A DNA stretch of 64,000 nt from Xylanimicrobium pachnodae JCM 13526 = NBRC 107786 (GCA_001592145.1 BCWJ01000017.1:38164-102163), one strand, 5' to 3'; positions 17,529-29,392 are shown, counted from the first letter of the stretch. Notes: generated by a model from the sequence alone, not told the origin. Numbers and translations: made by a program.

Positions 17529-19580
17529 GTGACGAATCGGAGCAACGGCGGATACGACGCCGGGAACATCACCGTTCTGGAGGGTCTGGAAGCAGTCCGC
17601 AAGCGTCCGGGCATGTACATCGGCTCGACGGGTGAGCGCGGCCTGCACCACCTGGTCTACGAGGTCGTGGACAACTCGGTGGACGAGGCGCTGGCCGGGT
17701 ACGCCGACCACATCGACGTCACGCTGCTCGCCGACGGTGGGGTCCGCGTCGTCGACAACGGCCGTGGTATCCCGGTGGCGATCCACCCGACCGAGGGCAA
17801 GCCGACCATCGAGGTGGTCATGACGATCCTGCACGCGGGCGGCAAGTTCGGCGGTGGCGGGTACGCCGTGTCGGGCGGCCTGCACGGCGTCGGCATCTCG
17901 GTGGTCAACGCTCTGTCCACGCGCGTGGTCAGCGAGATCGCCCGTGACGGGTACCGCTGGCGCATGGAGTTCGGCAACGGCGGGCACCCGGTGGGCGAGC
18001 TGGAGCGGCTCGAGGAGACCGAGGAGACGGGGACCACCCAGACGTTCTGGCCGGACCCGGCGATCTTCGAGACCACCGAGTTCGACTTCGAGACGCTGCG
18101 CGCCCGGTTCCAGCAGATGGCGTTCCTCAACAAGGGCCTGTCGATCCGGCTCACCGACGAGCGGTCGGGTCACATCGTGGTCGAGGACGAGATCGCGGGC
18201 GACCAGACGCCGCCGGTGGCCGACTCGGACGGCGTCGTCGTCGGCGACCATGACAACGACCCGGAGACTCCGTCGGTGCGGACGGTCACGTACCGCTACG
18301 ACGGCGGGCTCACCGACTACGTGCGTCACCTCAACGCGAGCAAGAAGGTGGACCTGATCCACCCGGAGATCATCGACTTCGAGTCGGAGGACACGGAGAA
18401 GAAGATCTCGCTGGAGATCGCGATGCAGTGGACGTCGGCGTACTCCGAGTCGGTGCGCACCTACGCGAACACCATCTCGACGACGGAGGGCGGCACGCAC
18501 GAGGAAGGGTTCCGTGCGGCGATGACGTCGCTGGTCAACACCTACGCGCGCGAGAAGTCCATCCTCAAGGAGAAGGAGGACAACCTCACGGGTGACGACA
18601 TCCGCGAGGGCCTGACCGCCGTCGTCTCCATCAAGCTGGGCGAGCCGCAGTTCGAGGGTCAGACCAAGACGAAGCTGGGCAACACGGAGGCCAAGACCTT
18701 CGTGCAGCGGGTGGTGCGCGAGCAGCTCACCGACTGGTTCGACTCGCACCCGAACGAGGCGAAGGACATCATCCGCAAGGCGATCTCGGCGTCGCAGGCG
18801 CGGATCGCGGCCCGCAAGGCGCGCGAGGCGACTCGCCGCAAGGGGTTGCTGACCAGCGGCGGGATGCCGGGCAAGCTCAAGGACTGCCAGTCGAGCCGGG
18901 CCGAAGAGTGCGAGATCTACATCGTCGAGGGTGACTCCGCCGGCGGTTCCGCGGTGCGGGGACGCAACCCGCACAACCAGGCGATCCTGCCGATCCGCGG
19001 CAAGATCCTGAACGTCGAGCGGGCCCGCCTGGACAAGGCGCTGTCGAACCAGGAGGTCCAGTCCCTCATCACGGCGTTCGGCACGGGCATCGGCGAGGAC
19101 TTCGACGCCGCCAAGCTGCGGTACCACAAGATCGTGCTCATGGCCGATGCCGACGTCGACGGTCAGCACATCGCGACCCTGCTGCTCACGCTGCTGTTCC
19201 GGTACATGCGCCCGCTCATCGAGCAGGGTCACGTGTACCTGGCCATGCCGCCCCTGTACCGCATCAAGTGGGCGAACGCCGAGCACGAGTACGTGTACTC
19301 GGACAAGGAGCGCGACGCCGTCGTGCAGCACGGCCTCGCGAACGGCAAGCGGATGCCCAAGGACAAGGGCATCCAGCGCTACAAGGGTCTGGGCGAGATG
19401 GACTACCAGGAACTGTGGGAGACCACCATGGACCCCGACCACCGCACGTTGCGGCAGGTCACCATGGACGACGCCGCCGCGGCCGACGAGGTCTTCTCGA
19501 TGCTCATGGGCGAGGACGTCGAGTCCCGCCGGGGCTTCATCCAGCGCAACGCCAAGGACGTCCGTTTTCTCGATATCTAG
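17529..19580 (+). CDS. gyrB: DNA gyrase subunit B
   Basis: The 683-residue ATPase subunit of gyrase. The GHKL ATP site is at [13 protein letters not shown] (Glu45, Asn49) and DNGRGIPV; the TOPRIM domain has [19 protein letters not shown] and the metal-binding DADVDG. The C-terminal GyrA-binding segment includes [12 protein letters not shown] 17529 is preceded by GAGGAG. gyrA follows after 55 bp. The sequence around PIRGK (usually PLRGK) is a conservative difference. Confidence 0.98.
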   Translation: MTNRSNGGYDAGNITVLEGLEAVRKRPGMYIGSTGERGLHHLVYEVVDNSVDEALAGYADHIDVTLLADGGVRVVDNGRGIPVAIHPTEGKPTIEVVMTILHAGGKFGGGGYAVSGGLHGVGISVVNALSTRVVSEIARDGYRWRMEFGNGGHPVGELERLEETEETGTTQTFWPDPAIFETTEFDFETLRARFQQMAFLNKGLSIRLTDERSGHIVVEDEIAGDQTPPVADSDGVVVGDHDNDPETPSVRTVTYRYDGGLTDYVRHLNASKKVDLIHPEIIDFESEDTEKKISLEIAMQWTSAYSESVRTYANTISTTEGGTHEEGFRAAMTSLVNTYAREKSILKEKEDNLTGDDIREGLTAVVSIKLGEPQFEGQTKTKLGNTEAKTFVQRVVREQLTDWFDSHPNEAKDIIRKAISASQARIAARKAREATRRKGLLTSGGMPGKLKDCQSSRAEECEIYIVEGDSAGGSAVRGRNPHNQAILPIRGKILNVERARLDKALSNQEVQSLITAFGTGIGEDFDAAKLRYHKIVLMADADVDGQHIATLLLTLLFRYMRPLIEQGHVYLAMPPLYRIKWANAEHEYVYSDKERDAVVQHGLANGKRMPKDKGIQRYKGLGEMDYQELWETTMDPDHRTLRQVTMDDAAAADEVFSMLMGEDVESRRGFIQRNAKDVRFLDI

Positions 19581-19635
19581 GGTGCCTCCGCAGGTCGAGC
19601 CTTTCGAGATCGTTAGAGATTAAGGATTTGAACGC

Positions 19636-22209
<2,574 letters not shown>

Positions 22210-22263
22210 CGGACGCCAACCAGTGACGGGCACCAGATGACGGGCACAGTGAGGGAACCGACG

Positions 22264-23082
22264 ATGACGGATCACGGCACCAAGGGCAACACCCCCTCCT
22301 CGGTCCCTGCCGTTCCACCCTTGCCTCCCGTTCCGGCGCCTCCCTCCGGTGCGTCCGCCAAGGCCGCGGCGACGTCGGGCCCCGCGGTGAAGACCAAGGC
22401 CTCGGGCCCTGCCGGGGCGGTCCCGGCGAAGGGCGCCGACGACGGCGACGGGGTGCGCGCGGGTGCCGTGAAGGCGGCCCGCAGCGCCCTGGCCGCCGCG
22501 CGAGACGCCGCGAAGAAGGCGCAGGCAGGTGCGCCGGGAGACGGCGCACCCAGCGGTGGTGCGGCCAAGCCCGCACCCCAGACCGGCGCGACGCCGCGAG
22601 CGGACATGCACTACACGTCTGCCGGGGTGCGGTTCGAAGGCCAGCCCGGCTCTGGTGCCCCGACCGGAGCGGCAGGAGTCCCGGCGCAGGCGGCACCGCG
22701 ACCGAGTGCTGGGCTGGGCGGGCCACGGCGTGTGCGGCTGACGGTGTCACGCATCGACCCCTGGTCGATCATGAAGCTCGCGTTTCTCCTCTCGGTGGCC
22801 GTCGCGATCATGACGGTCGTCGCCGCTGCGGTGTTCTGGCTGGTGGTCGACAGTCTGGGCACGTTCGATGAGATCCAGTCGTTCATCACGCAGGTAATCG
22901 GGCAGAACTCCACCATCAACATCGAGGACTTCGTCGCGTTCGACCGCGTGGTCTCGGTCGCGACGCTCATCGCTATCGTGAACATCGTGCTCATGACCGC
23001 GCTGGCCACGATCATGGCGATCCTCTACAACATCACTGCGGCCCTGGTGGGCGGCGTGCATGTGACCCTGACCGACGACTGA
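22264..23082 (+). CDS. DUF3566 membrane protein
   Basis: This 272-residue protein (from ATG 22264) has an Ala/Pro/Lys-rich disordered half (1-150) followed by the DUF3566 domain, RVRLTVSRIDPWSIMKLAFL, with two membrane helices (about 175-200 and 235-260). DUF3566 proteins follow gyrA in most actinobacteria and their role is unknown. An upstream in-frame ATG at 22237 lacks a Shine-Dalgarno. The gene lies 54 bp after gyrA and may share its transcript. Confidence 0.88.
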   Translation: MTDHGTKGNTPSSVPAVPPLPPVPAPPSGASAKAAATSGPAVKTKASGPAGAVPAKGADDGDGVRAGAVKAARSALAAARDAAKKAQAGAPGDGAPSGGAAKPAPQTGATPRADMHYTSAGVRFEGQPGSGAPTGAAGVPAQAAPRPSAGLGGPRRVRLTVSRIDPWSIMKLAFLLSVAVAIMTVVAAAVFWLVVDSLGTFDEIQSFITQVIGQNSTINIEDFVAFDRVVSVATLIAIVNIVLMTALATIMAILYNITAALVGGVHVTLTDD

Positions 23083-23112
23083 CGGTCGGGTGGCGGCCTG
23101 CGGCCCACCGTT

Positions 23113-23142
23113 TTGGTGATGGGCCGCTGGCTGAGGTAACGT
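23113..23142 (+). promoter_or_regulatory. Candidate promoter of tRNA-Ile
   Basis: TTGGTG (23113-23118) and TAACGT (23137-23142) with an 18-bp spacer, ending 35 bp before the mature tRNA-Ile. Confidence 0.45.
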
Positions 23143-23177
23143 TTCGTGCTGCACGCGGCCTCACCAGGCGGTGGCAA

Positions 23178-23251
23178 GGGGCTATAGCTCAGGCGGTTAG
23201 AGCGCTTCGCTGATAACGAAGAGGTCCGAGGTTCAAGTCCTCGTAGCCCCA
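23178..23251 (+). tRNA. tRNA-Ile (GAT)
   Basis: The acceptor stem GGGGCTA pairs with TAGCCCC; the anticodon loop CTGATAA gives GAT; the T-loop GTTCAAGTC is standard. CCA is encoded at 23252-23254. Confidence 0.97.
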
Positions 23252-23371
23252 CCAGTACGGCGTCCCGAGAGTTCGACAGATCGCGAAACACGCGAACTCG
23301 CGAGGGCGCCGTTGGTGCTCACGGTGCCACGATGTGGTTCCTGGGACGGAAGACTGACAGGGAGGCAATCG

Positions 23372-23491
23372 ATGAAGAAGCTCATCCTGCTGCTGGTCGT
23401 GGCTGCTGCCGGGTTCGTGGCCTGGAAGAAGTACACCGAGAGCAACTCCGAGCGTGACCTGTGGTCCGAGGTCACGGACACGCTCGACTGA
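23372..23491 (+). CDS. DLW-39 family small protein
   Basis: A 39-residue protein with an N-terminal hydrophobic helix (MKKLILLLVVAAAGFVAW), a short charged region and the defining Asp-Leu-Trp in SERDLWSEV. The family is named for its motif and length; this member has exactly 39 residues. GGAGG at 23361-23365 lies 6 nt before ATG 23372. It sits between tRNA-Ile and tRNA-Ala, the usual place in actinobacteria. Function unknown. Confidence 0.9.
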   Translation: MKKLILLLVVAAAGFVAWKKYTESNSERDLWSEVTDTLD

Positions 23492-23540
23492 GAACGACCC
23501 GCCCGACACCACGGGCGGAACGTCGCCGCGAGGCGGCTGC

Positions 23541-23613
23541 GGGGCCATGGCGCAATTGGTAGCGCACCTGCTTTGCAAGCAGGGGGTTAGGGGTTCGAGT
23601 CCCCTTGGCTCCA
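23541..23613 (+). tRNA. tRNA-Ala (TGC)
   Basis: Acceptor arm GGGGCCA with TGGCTCC, anticodon loop TTTGCAA giving TGC, T-arm GGGGTTCGAGTCCCC. CCA is encoded at 23614-23616. Confidence 0.97.
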
Positions 23614-23618
23614 CCACG

Positions 23619-23659
23619 GATGGCCTGGGACGTATGTCGTCCCAGGCCATCGTGTTTTT
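23619..23659 (+). terminator. Rho-independent terminator after tRNA-Ala
   Basis: A perfect 14-bp stem (GATGGCCTGGGACG at 23619-23632 with its complement at 23638-23651), 5-nt loop, then GTGTTTTT. One of the few in this window with a T tract. Confidence 0.92.
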
Positions 23660-23861
23660 CCGGGGCGAGCACCACGTGTTCGGACGGGACCGCACCGGTG
23701 ATGTCAGTGGCGAACACCGCGATCGGCGGGACGAGACGCCGCCGCGCTAGGGTCGGCCGACGCTTCGCCGTGTCCCTGCTGGTCAGTGCCGCCACCCGGT
23801 GTGTGCTCGCTGCCGTGCCCACTCGCCGGAGGCCTCTGCACCGCGTCTTCCGGGGAGCCAC

Positions 23862-24728
23862 ATGCACCTGCCGCACCGTCGTCATCCGAGGTCCCACGTC
23901 CGGCAGGACTCGGGGTCCCCTCGGGTGGCGCCCATCCTGGGAGTCGCCCTGGCGGCCATGGCCGTCGTGGAGGTCGGGCTGGTCGTGGACGTCGGCAACT
24001 CCCAGGACCCGGCCGGCTCTGTGGTCAGCGTGGATGCGCAGGGCGGCGCATCGTGGCTCGGTGTGGTGGGTGTGACCGCACCGCCGGGTCCGCCCACGCC
24101 TGAAGCCGGCCCGAGCGGGTCGCCGTCCGACGAGCCGAGACCGACGCCGAGCCCCACAGCGTCGGCAGCACCGAGCACGCCTGCCCCCGGTGACCCTGCC
24201 CCGGCGTCGGGCCAGGGCCCGGAGGCAGCACCGGTGGACGCGGCCGCGCCGCCCCAGCAGGCGGCCCCGCAGTCCCCTGAACCGGCGGGGCCGACGGCGG
24301 TGCCCACCACCTCGGCGCAGGCCGAGTCGAGGCAGGGGACACCGTCGGCGAGCGGCGGGGCGGCCATCGAGGCCGACATCTTCACCGCCACCAACGCCCA
24401 GCGGGCGGCGCACGGGCTGCCCGGGCTGCGGTCGTCGTCGTGCGCCACCTCGCACGCGCAGGCCAGGGTGGCGCAGCTGGTGGCCGAAAGGGAGTTCTAC
24501 CACCCGCCGCTCGAGCCGGTGGTGCAGGACTGCCAGGCGGGTGCGGGCGAGAACCTGGCCCTGGGGAGCAGGACGGGCGCCGGGGTGGTCGACGCGTGGA
24601 TGAACTCGACGGGTCATCGCGCGAACCTGCTCGACCCCGACTACACGACCATGGGGGTGTCGTGCCAGCGGCAGGACGAGTCCTGGCTGTGCGGGACGGT
24701 CTACCTGATGCCGGTCGACGCGGGGTGA
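23862..24728 (+). CDS. Secreted or anchored CAP-domain (SCP-like) protein
   Basis: About 288 residues from ATG 23862. A basic start and one hydrophobic segment (APILGVALAAMAVVEVGLVV, about residues 24-43) suggest export or membrane anchoring. A Pro/Ser/Ala-rich wall-spanning linker follows (about 75-160), then a C-terminal CAP domain with the signatures GENLA, TGHRANLLD and YTTMGV. Cysteines at SSSCATS, QDCQAG, VSCQR and LCGT could form two disulphides. CAP domains in bacteria are of varied and mostly unknown function. The start is uncertain; the frame is open to 23799. Confidence 0.82.
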   Translation: MHLPHRRHPRSHVRQDSGSPRVAPILGVALAAMAVVEVGLVVDVGNSQDPAGSVVSVDAQGGASWLGVVGVTAPPGPPTPEAGPSGSPSDEPRPTPSPTASAAPSTPAPGDPAPASGQGPEAAPVDAAAPPQQAAPQSPEPAGPTAVPTTSAQAESRQGTPSASGGAAIEADIFTATNAQRAAHGLPGLRSSSCATSHAQARVAQLVAEREFYHPPLEPVVQDCQAGAGENLALGSRTGAGVVDAWMNSTGHRANLLDPDYTTMGVSCQRQDESWLCGTVYLMPVDAG

Positions 24729-24732
24729 GCGG

Positions 24733-25470
24733 TCAGTCCCGAGCCGCCAACCACTCGTCGACGGTGGGCCCGATGCCGACGACATCGTCGGGCGGCAGCA
24801 GGACGCCGTGCGCGAACGCGCGCATACCGGGCGGGTTGAGGGCGACGAGCCGCGGGCGCCCGCCCGCGAGCCGCCGGGCCAGGTCGAACAGGTCGAGCCG
24901 ATCGGGGCCGGCCAGGACGACGCCGTCGGGCTGCGGTGCGCCCTCGCAGACGGCGGCCACGGCACGGGCGGCGGCGTCGGCGGCCAGGGGCCGGGAGACC
25001 ATGTGCGGCGCGACCGCGATCGGTCCCAGCCGGGCTGCGGTGAGCAGCACCTCCGCGAGCTCGAACCACTGGGTGGAGCGCACGATCGTCACGGGCAGGC
25101 CCGACTCCTGGTACACGCGCTCCTGGGCCGCCTTGCCCGCGTAGTAGCCGTACACCACCGCGTCCGGGTGGGCGGCGTTCCAGATCGAGACCACCACCAC
25201 GTGCCCGACCCCCGCCTGCCGCGCCGCGGTGACGACGTGCTGCGACGTCGTCGTGAAGAAGTCCACGGCCGCGTTCGCACCGCGGGCGTTGACGTTCAGC
25301 GCGTCGACGACGACGTCGGCGCCCGCGAACGCAGGGTCCAGGCCGGCTTCGGTGCGGGCGTCCACGCCCACGGACCGGGATGCGCGAACCACCTCGTGGC
25401 CCCGCTCCTCCAACGCCGTGACCAGCGACGACCCGAGCCGACCGGTTGCTCCCAGCACAACGATGCGCAC
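24733..25470 (-). CDS. NAD(P)-binding atypical short-chain dehydrogenase
   Basis: A 245-residue Rossmann-fold protein of the NmrA/extended SDR group, with the dinucleotide motif GATGRLGSSL (residues 7-16) and YGYYAGKAAQE, where a Tyr-x-x-x-Lys-like pair is present. Substrate unknown. GTG 25470 is preceded at 6 nt by TAGCCT (25477-25482 on the complement), so it is likely leaderless with its own promoter, even though it follows the PPK2 gene by 19 bp. It converges on the CAP gene with a 4-bp gap. Confidence 0.8.
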   Translation of the reverse strand: MRIVVLGATGRLGSSLVTALEERGHEVVRASRSVGVDARTEAGLDPAFAGADVVVDALNVNARGANAAVDFFTTTSQHVVTAARQAGVGHVVVVSIWNAAHPDAVVYGYYAGKAAQERVYQESGLPVTIVRSTQWFELAEVLLTAARLGPIAVAPHMVSRPLAADAAARAVAAVCEGAPQPDGVVLAGPDRLDLFDLARRLAGGRPRLVALNPPGMRAFAHGVLLPPDDVVGIGPTVDEWLAARD

Positions 25471-25489
25471 GCGCCCAGGCTAGCGAGGG

Positions 25490-26314
25490 TCATCCTGCGG
25501 TGCCAGGCACGCCCGATCCCTGCCGCGCATGGTTGCGGACGTAGAGGTACCCGGCCCGGTCGGGACGGTCGATGGCGTCGGCGTCGTCGGGCAGGTCGGG
25601 GATGACGACGGCGGGATGCTCGATGGGCTCCCATGGCACCGTGTCGAGGAGGTAGCGGATCGCGCCCAGGCGGCTCGCCCGCTTGTCCTCCGACTCGATG
25701 GTCACCCAGCGCGCCCAGAACACGTCGGTCGACGCGAACATGCGGTCCTTGGCCCGCGAGTAGTCGTCCCAGCGGGTGATGGACTCGGTGTCCATGGGCG
25801 AGAGCTTCCACTGCCGCATCGGGTCGCTCGCCCGGGCCACGAACCGCCGGTGCTGCTCCTCCCGGCTCACGGAGAACCACAGCTTGCACAGCACGATGCC
25901 GTCCTCGACGAGCATCTGCTCGAACCGGGGCGCCTGGCGCAGGAACCTCTCGTACTCCGCGTCGGTGCAGAAACCCATCACGCGCTCGACGCCGGCCCGG
26001 TTGTACCAGGACCGGTCGAACAGCACCATCTCCCCCGCCGCGGGCAGGTGCGCCACGTACCGCTGGAAGTACCACTGGGTGGTCTCGCGCTGCGTCGGCG
26101 TGGGCAGTGCCACCACCCGGACGGTGCGCGGTGAGAGGTACTGCGTGATCCGCTTGATCGCGGACCCCTTGCCGGCCGCGTCCCGGCCCTCGAAGAGCAC
26201 GACGACGCGGGCGCCCGTCTCGCGGACCCATTCCTGCATCTCGACCAGCTGGGCCTGGAGGCGGCGCAGCTCGGCCTCGTAGGTGGCGCGCGGGATCCGT
26301 TTGACCTTGCCCAT
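25490..26314 (-). CDS. ppk2: Polyphosphate kinase 2 family protein
   Basis: PPK2 enzymes transfer phosphate between polyphosphate and nucleotides, usually making NDP or NTP. This 274-residue protein has Walker A EGRDAAGKGS (residues 42-51), Walker B region VLFDRSWYNRAGVERVMGF and the lid-region arginines in SVSREEQHRRF. The single domain and motifs fit class I PPK2. ATG 26314 has AGGAG 7 nt upstream; an ATG at 26350 is in frame but without one. It follows the amphipathic membrane protein gene by 15-51 bp, probably in one operon. Confidence 0.93.
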   Translation of the reverse strand: MGKVKRIPRATYEAELRRLQAQLVEMQEWVRETGARVVVLFEGRDAAGKGSAIKRITQYLSPRTVRVVALPTPTQRETTQWYFQRYVAHLPAAGEMVLFDRSWYNRAGVERVMGFCTDAEYERFLRQAPRFEQMLVEDGIVLCKLWFSVSREEQHRRFVARASDPMRQWKLSPMDTESITRWDDYSRAKDRMFASTDVFWARWVTIESEDKRASRLGAIRYLLDTVPWEPIEHPAVVIPDLPDDADAIDRPDRAGYLYVRNHARQGSGVPGTAG

Positions 26315-26365
26315 GGGTTTGCTCCTGGACTTGGCAGGCTGCTTACCCATGGGCGGAACCGGTGG

Positions 26366-27391
26366 TCAGTCGCTGGACGGCTTGGCGGGCTTCGGCTTCG
26401 GCTTGGGCTTGGCTTCCTCGACCTTCTTCGCCGCGGCGTCGGCGGCGTCGGCCACCGCGTCCGCCGTGTCGCCGACCGCGTCCGCGGCGTCGGCCGCGGC
26501 CTCGTCGGCCTCGGAGCGGGCGCGGGCCGTCGCCTTCTTCGCGGCGTCGGTGGCCTTGTCGACCGCGTCCTCGACCCGTTCGGCGATCTTCTCGCCGGCC
26601 TCCGCAGCCCGCTCGGCGATCTTCTCCCCTGCCTCGCGGGAGCGCGCGTACGCGGTGCCGGCGGCTTCGCCGACCGCCTCCGCGGCGTCGGCGGCACGGT
26701 GCTTGGCGTCCCGGGCCACGGCGTCGTAGTCCGGTGTGCTGGACTGCTCCCACGGCTCTGCCCACGGGTCGTTCTGCGGCTGTGCGCGCCGCCAGAACAG
26801 GTAGCCGACAGCGGCGGCGGCGCCCGCGGCGAGCAGCCAGAAAAGGCCCTTGCGCCGGTGCTTCTCCGGTTCGACGGCCGCGACGACGGCACCCACGGCA
26901 CCCTCGGCGCCGTCCGTCGTCCTGGCGGCCGCGTCCTTGACCACCGTGACCAGGCGCGGCAGGTAGTCGTCGACGATCTTGTCGTGCGCCACGTCCACGG
27001 CCTCGCCTGCACGGACGTGAACGGTGTCGACGAACGGGACGAACTTCTCGTGCGCGGTGTCGATGAGGGGCACCAGGCGTTCGTGCGCGGTGTCGAGAAG
27101 CGGGGTGGCCTGGTCGGCCAGCTTCTCCACGCGCGGCGCGGCGGCCTGCACCGAGTCGTGCCACGCCTTCTCCGCCCTCGGCTTGACCCAGGCGGCGAGC
27201 TCGCGGGCGTGCGGCTCTGCCCACTCCTTGGCGTGTGCCGCGGCTTCCTTGGCCTGGCCTGCCAGCACGCCTGCTTCCTTCGCGGCCTTCGCGCCGACGT
27301 CGGACAACGTGGCCGCAGCGGCGGCCGCCGAGTCCTTGAGGGCTTCGGCGTCGATCGACTGAACGGTCTCCGTCACGCTTCTACGCACCAT
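26366..27391 (-). CDS. Alanine-rich amphipathic-helix protein with one membrane segment
   Basis: Not assigned with certainty. The 341-residue protein has helical, Ala/Glu/Lys/Asp-rich repeats on both sides of a single membrane helix (RRKGLFWLLAAGAAAAVGYL, near residue 190). Before it are imperfect 11-residue repeats (DTAHERLVPLI, DTAHEKFVPFV, DTVH); after it are heptad-like repeats (AGEKIAERAAEAGEKIAER). The end is a Lys-Pro tail. It resembles actinobacterial DUF5324 proteins in layout and in lying near ppiA, and LEA/apolipoprotein-like proteins in its repeats. ATG 27391 has GGAG 5 nt upstream and is divergent from ppiA. Confidence 0.7.
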   Translation of the reverse strand: MVRRSVTETVQSIDAEALKDSAAAAAATLSDVGAKAAKEAGVLAGQAKEAAAHAKEWAEPHARELAAWVKPRAEKAWHDSVQAAAPRVEKLADQATPLLDTAHERLVPLIDTAHEKFVPFVDTVHVRAGEAVDVAHDKIVDDYLPRLVTVVKDAAARTTDGAEGAVGAVVAAVEPEKHRRKGLFWLLAAGAAAAVGYLFWRRAQPQNDPWAEPWEQSSTPDYDAVARDAKHRAADAAEAVGEAAGTAYARSREAGEKIAERAAEAGEKIAERVEDAVDKATDAAKKATARARSEADEAAADAADAVGDTADAVADAADAAAKKVEEAKPKPKPKPAKPSSD

Positions 27392-27464
27392 GACTCCACA
27401 ATGCCACCGCAGGAGATGCGCCGCAGCGGAGGGGCGCTGCGGGACCGCATGGGAGGATTGCCTC

Positions 27465-28004
27465 ATGTTCGCAACCCTGCACACCACGCTCGGCGACATC
27501 CGCATCGAGCTGCTGCCGAACCACGCGCCCAAGACCGTCAAGAACTTCGTCGGGCTCGCCACGGGGACCCAGGCCTGGACCGACCCCGCCACGGGCGAGG
27601 AGAGGAACACGCCGCTGTACGACGGCGTCATCTTCCACCGGGTCATCGACAACTTCATGATCCAGGGCGGGGACCCGCTGGGCACCGGTACCGGCGGCCC
27701 CGGCTACTCGTTCGACGACGAGATCCACCCCGAGCTCGGCTTCAGCGAGAAGTACCTGCTGGCCATGGCGAACGCGGGCAAGCGCCGCAACCCGGTCACC
27801 GGTGAGATCGGCGGGACCAACGGTTCGCAGTTCTTCATCACCACCACCGAGACACCGTGGCTCAACGGCAAGCACACCATCTTCGGCCGCGTGGCCGACG
27901 ACGAGTCGCGCGCCGTGGTGGACGCCATCGGCACCGTGACCACGCGCCCGGGTGACCGTCCGGTCGAGGACATCGTCATCAGCTCCGTCACCATCGAGGA
28001 GTAG
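27465..28004 (+). CDS. ppiA: Peptidyl-prolyl cis-trans isomerase (cyclophilin)
   Basis: A 179-residue cytosolic cyclophilin: FHRVIDNFMIQGGDP holds the catalytic Arg, Phe and Gln, and GSQFFITTTETPWLNGKHTI is split across the rest of the active site. GGGAGGA at 27451 precedes ATG 27465. Bacterial cyclophilins help fold proteins by isomerising X-Pro bonds. The usual actinobacterial neighbours, rhomboid protease and crgA, follow. Confidence 0.96.
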   Translation: MFATLHTTLGDIRIELLPNHAPKTVKNFVGLATGTQAWTDPATGEERNTPLYDGVIFHRVIDNFMIQGGDPLGTGTGGPGYSFDDEIHPELGFSEKYLLAMANAGKRRNPVTGEIGGTNGSQFFITTTETPWLNGKHTIFGRVADDESRAVVDAIGTVTTRPGDRPVEDIVISSVTIEE

Positions 28005-28029
28005 GACTCGGACCCAGGGTTCGTCGAGC

Positions 28030-28073
28030 GGTCCCGACGGGCTCAGCCACCGCCGGCCGAGCCCGTCGGGACC
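28030..28073 (+). terminator. Hairpin after ppiA
   Basis: A perfect 15-bp stem (GGTCCCGACGGGCTC at 28030-28044 with its complement at 28059-28073), 14-nt loop, no T tract. It ends 18 bp before the rhomboid Shine-Dalgarno. Confidence 0.7.
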
Positions 28074-28101
28074 CGTCCCCCAGGCATCTGAAGGAGCAGT
28101 C

Positions 28102-28956
28102 ATCAGCACGGAACACCCCGCCCCCACCGAGGTTCCGGTCTGCCCGCGCCACCCGGACCGGGTGGCGTACGTGCGCTGTCAGCGGTGTGGCCGCCCCACG
28201 TGCCCCGAGTGCCAGCGACCGGCTGCCGTGGGCATCCAGTGCGTGGACTGCGTGCGTGAGACCAGCAAGGCGACGCGGCAGGCGACGACGGCGGTGGGCG
28301 GCAAGGTGCGCCGCGGCAAGCCCGTGGTCACGTTCACGCTCATCGGGATCTGCGTGGTGATGTTCGCCCTCCAGTTCGCGGTGCCGGGGTGGACCCGGCA
28401 GTTCCTCTTCGCTCCGGTGGTGGGCGATGTGGAGCCGTGGCGGTTCCTCACGGCGGCGTTCCTGCACTCGACCGGCTTCATCGGCCACATCCTGTTCAAC
28501 ATGTACGCGCTGTACATCACCGGCCAGTTCCTGGAGCCGGTGCTCGGGCGGGCGCGGTTCGTGGCCATGTGCGTGCTGTCCGCCATCGGGGGCAGCGTCT
28601 CGGTGCTGCTGCTGAGCAGCCCGATGGACCGGAGCTGGGTCACGGGCGTCGTGGGCGCCTCAGGCATGGTGTTCGGCTTGTTCGGCGCCATGATCCCGGT
28701 GCTGCGGCGGCTCGGGGGCAACGCGGCGCAGATCATCGGCCTGATCGTCATCAACGCCGTCATCGGCTTCATGGTGCCCCAGATCTCCTGGCAGGGGCAC
28801 CTGGGCGGGCTCGTCGTCGGGCTCGCGCTGGGTTACGGGTTCGCGCACGCGCCCCGCGGCCGGCAGCGCCTGTTCGGGTGGCTGCTGCCGACCGGGGTGG
28901 CGGTGGTCCTGGTCGCTCTCGTCCTGGCGAAGTACACCGCCGTCGGCGTCATCTGA
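28102..28956 (+). CDS. Rhomboid family intramembrane serine protease
   Basis: About 284 residues. An N-terminal zinc-ribbon-like region has paired cysteines and histidines (CPRHPDRVAYVRCQRCGRPT is followed by CPECQ and CVDC), then six or seven membrane helices with the catalytic serine in GASGMVFG and histidine in WQGHLGG. The start is odd: AAGGAG (28091-28096) is followed 5 nt later by ATC, with no ATG, GTG or TTG in a suitable place; the next GTG (28161) would remove part of the zinc ribbon, and upstream starts lie within ppiA. I use ATC 28102 as the likeliest start. Confidence 0.85.
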   Translation: MSTEHPAPTEVPVCPRHPDRVAYVRCQRCGRPTCPECQRPAAVGIQCVDCVRETSKATRQATTAVGGKVRRGKPVVTFTLIGICVVMFALQFAVPGWTRQFLFAPVVGDVEPWRFLTAAFLHSTGFIGHILFNMYALYITGQFLEPVLGRARFVAMCVLSAIGGSVSVLLLSSPMDRSWVTGVVGASGMVFGLFGAMIPVLRRLGGNAAQIIGLIVINAVIGFMVPQISWQGHLGGLVVGLALGYGFAHAPRGRQRLFGWLLPTGVAVVLVALVLAKYTAVGVI

Positions 28957-28982
28957 CGGACGATGTCAGCGGGTCGGCGTCG

Positions 28983-29267
28983 TCACTTCCACTGCGTGGT
29001 GAGGCCGAACCCCGCGATGATCATCGCGAAGCCGATACCCAGGTTCCATGCGCCGAGCGGCGGGATCGGGAAGCCACCGCCGGCGCGGCCTGCGGTGAGG
29101 TAGTACGTGACGATCCAGACCAGTCCGAGCACCATCAGGCCGAGCATGACCGGCACCAGCCAGGCGGGGTTGCCCGTCCGTTCCTTCTTCGCGGCCTCGG
29201 CCTGGCGGGCGACGAACTCGGGGTCGGACGGCCGGACCTTCTTCTTGCGGGACTTCGACTCGGGCAC
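28983..29267 (-). CDS. crgA: Cell division protein CrgA
   Basis: A 94-residue two-helix membrane protein of the divisome that binds FtsZ-linked and peptidoglycan synthesis proteins in actinobacteria. The N-terminus is basic (ESKSRKKKVRPSDPEF), the two helices are at about 38-58 and 73-90, and it ends GLTTQWK. GTG 29267 has GAGGAG 9 nt upstream. It converges with the rhomboid gene and is divergent from the DUF881 gene. Confidence 0.94.
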   Translation of the reverse strand: MPESKSRKKKVRPSDPEFVARQAEAAKKERTGNPAWLVPVMLGLMVLGLVWIVTYYLTAGRAGGGFPIPPLGAWNLGIGFAMIIAGFGLTTQWK

Positions 29268-29392
29268 GGCGGCGCGCTCCTCGATCTTGGGTGACGACCT
29301 GCGCCGGGGCGGGTCGTGAATGACTGTGCGTCGACTAGCGTAGTGGCCGGACCGCGAGCCCCGGGCGCGGCGCCCCTGAGGAGGTGCGAACA

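Noticed and set aside
16827..19442. Long minus-strand open frame (871 codons) opposite dciA and gyrB
   Set aside because: Antisense shadow caused by high GC; composition is His/Arg/Val-rich without any domain, and gyrB on the plus strand is certain.
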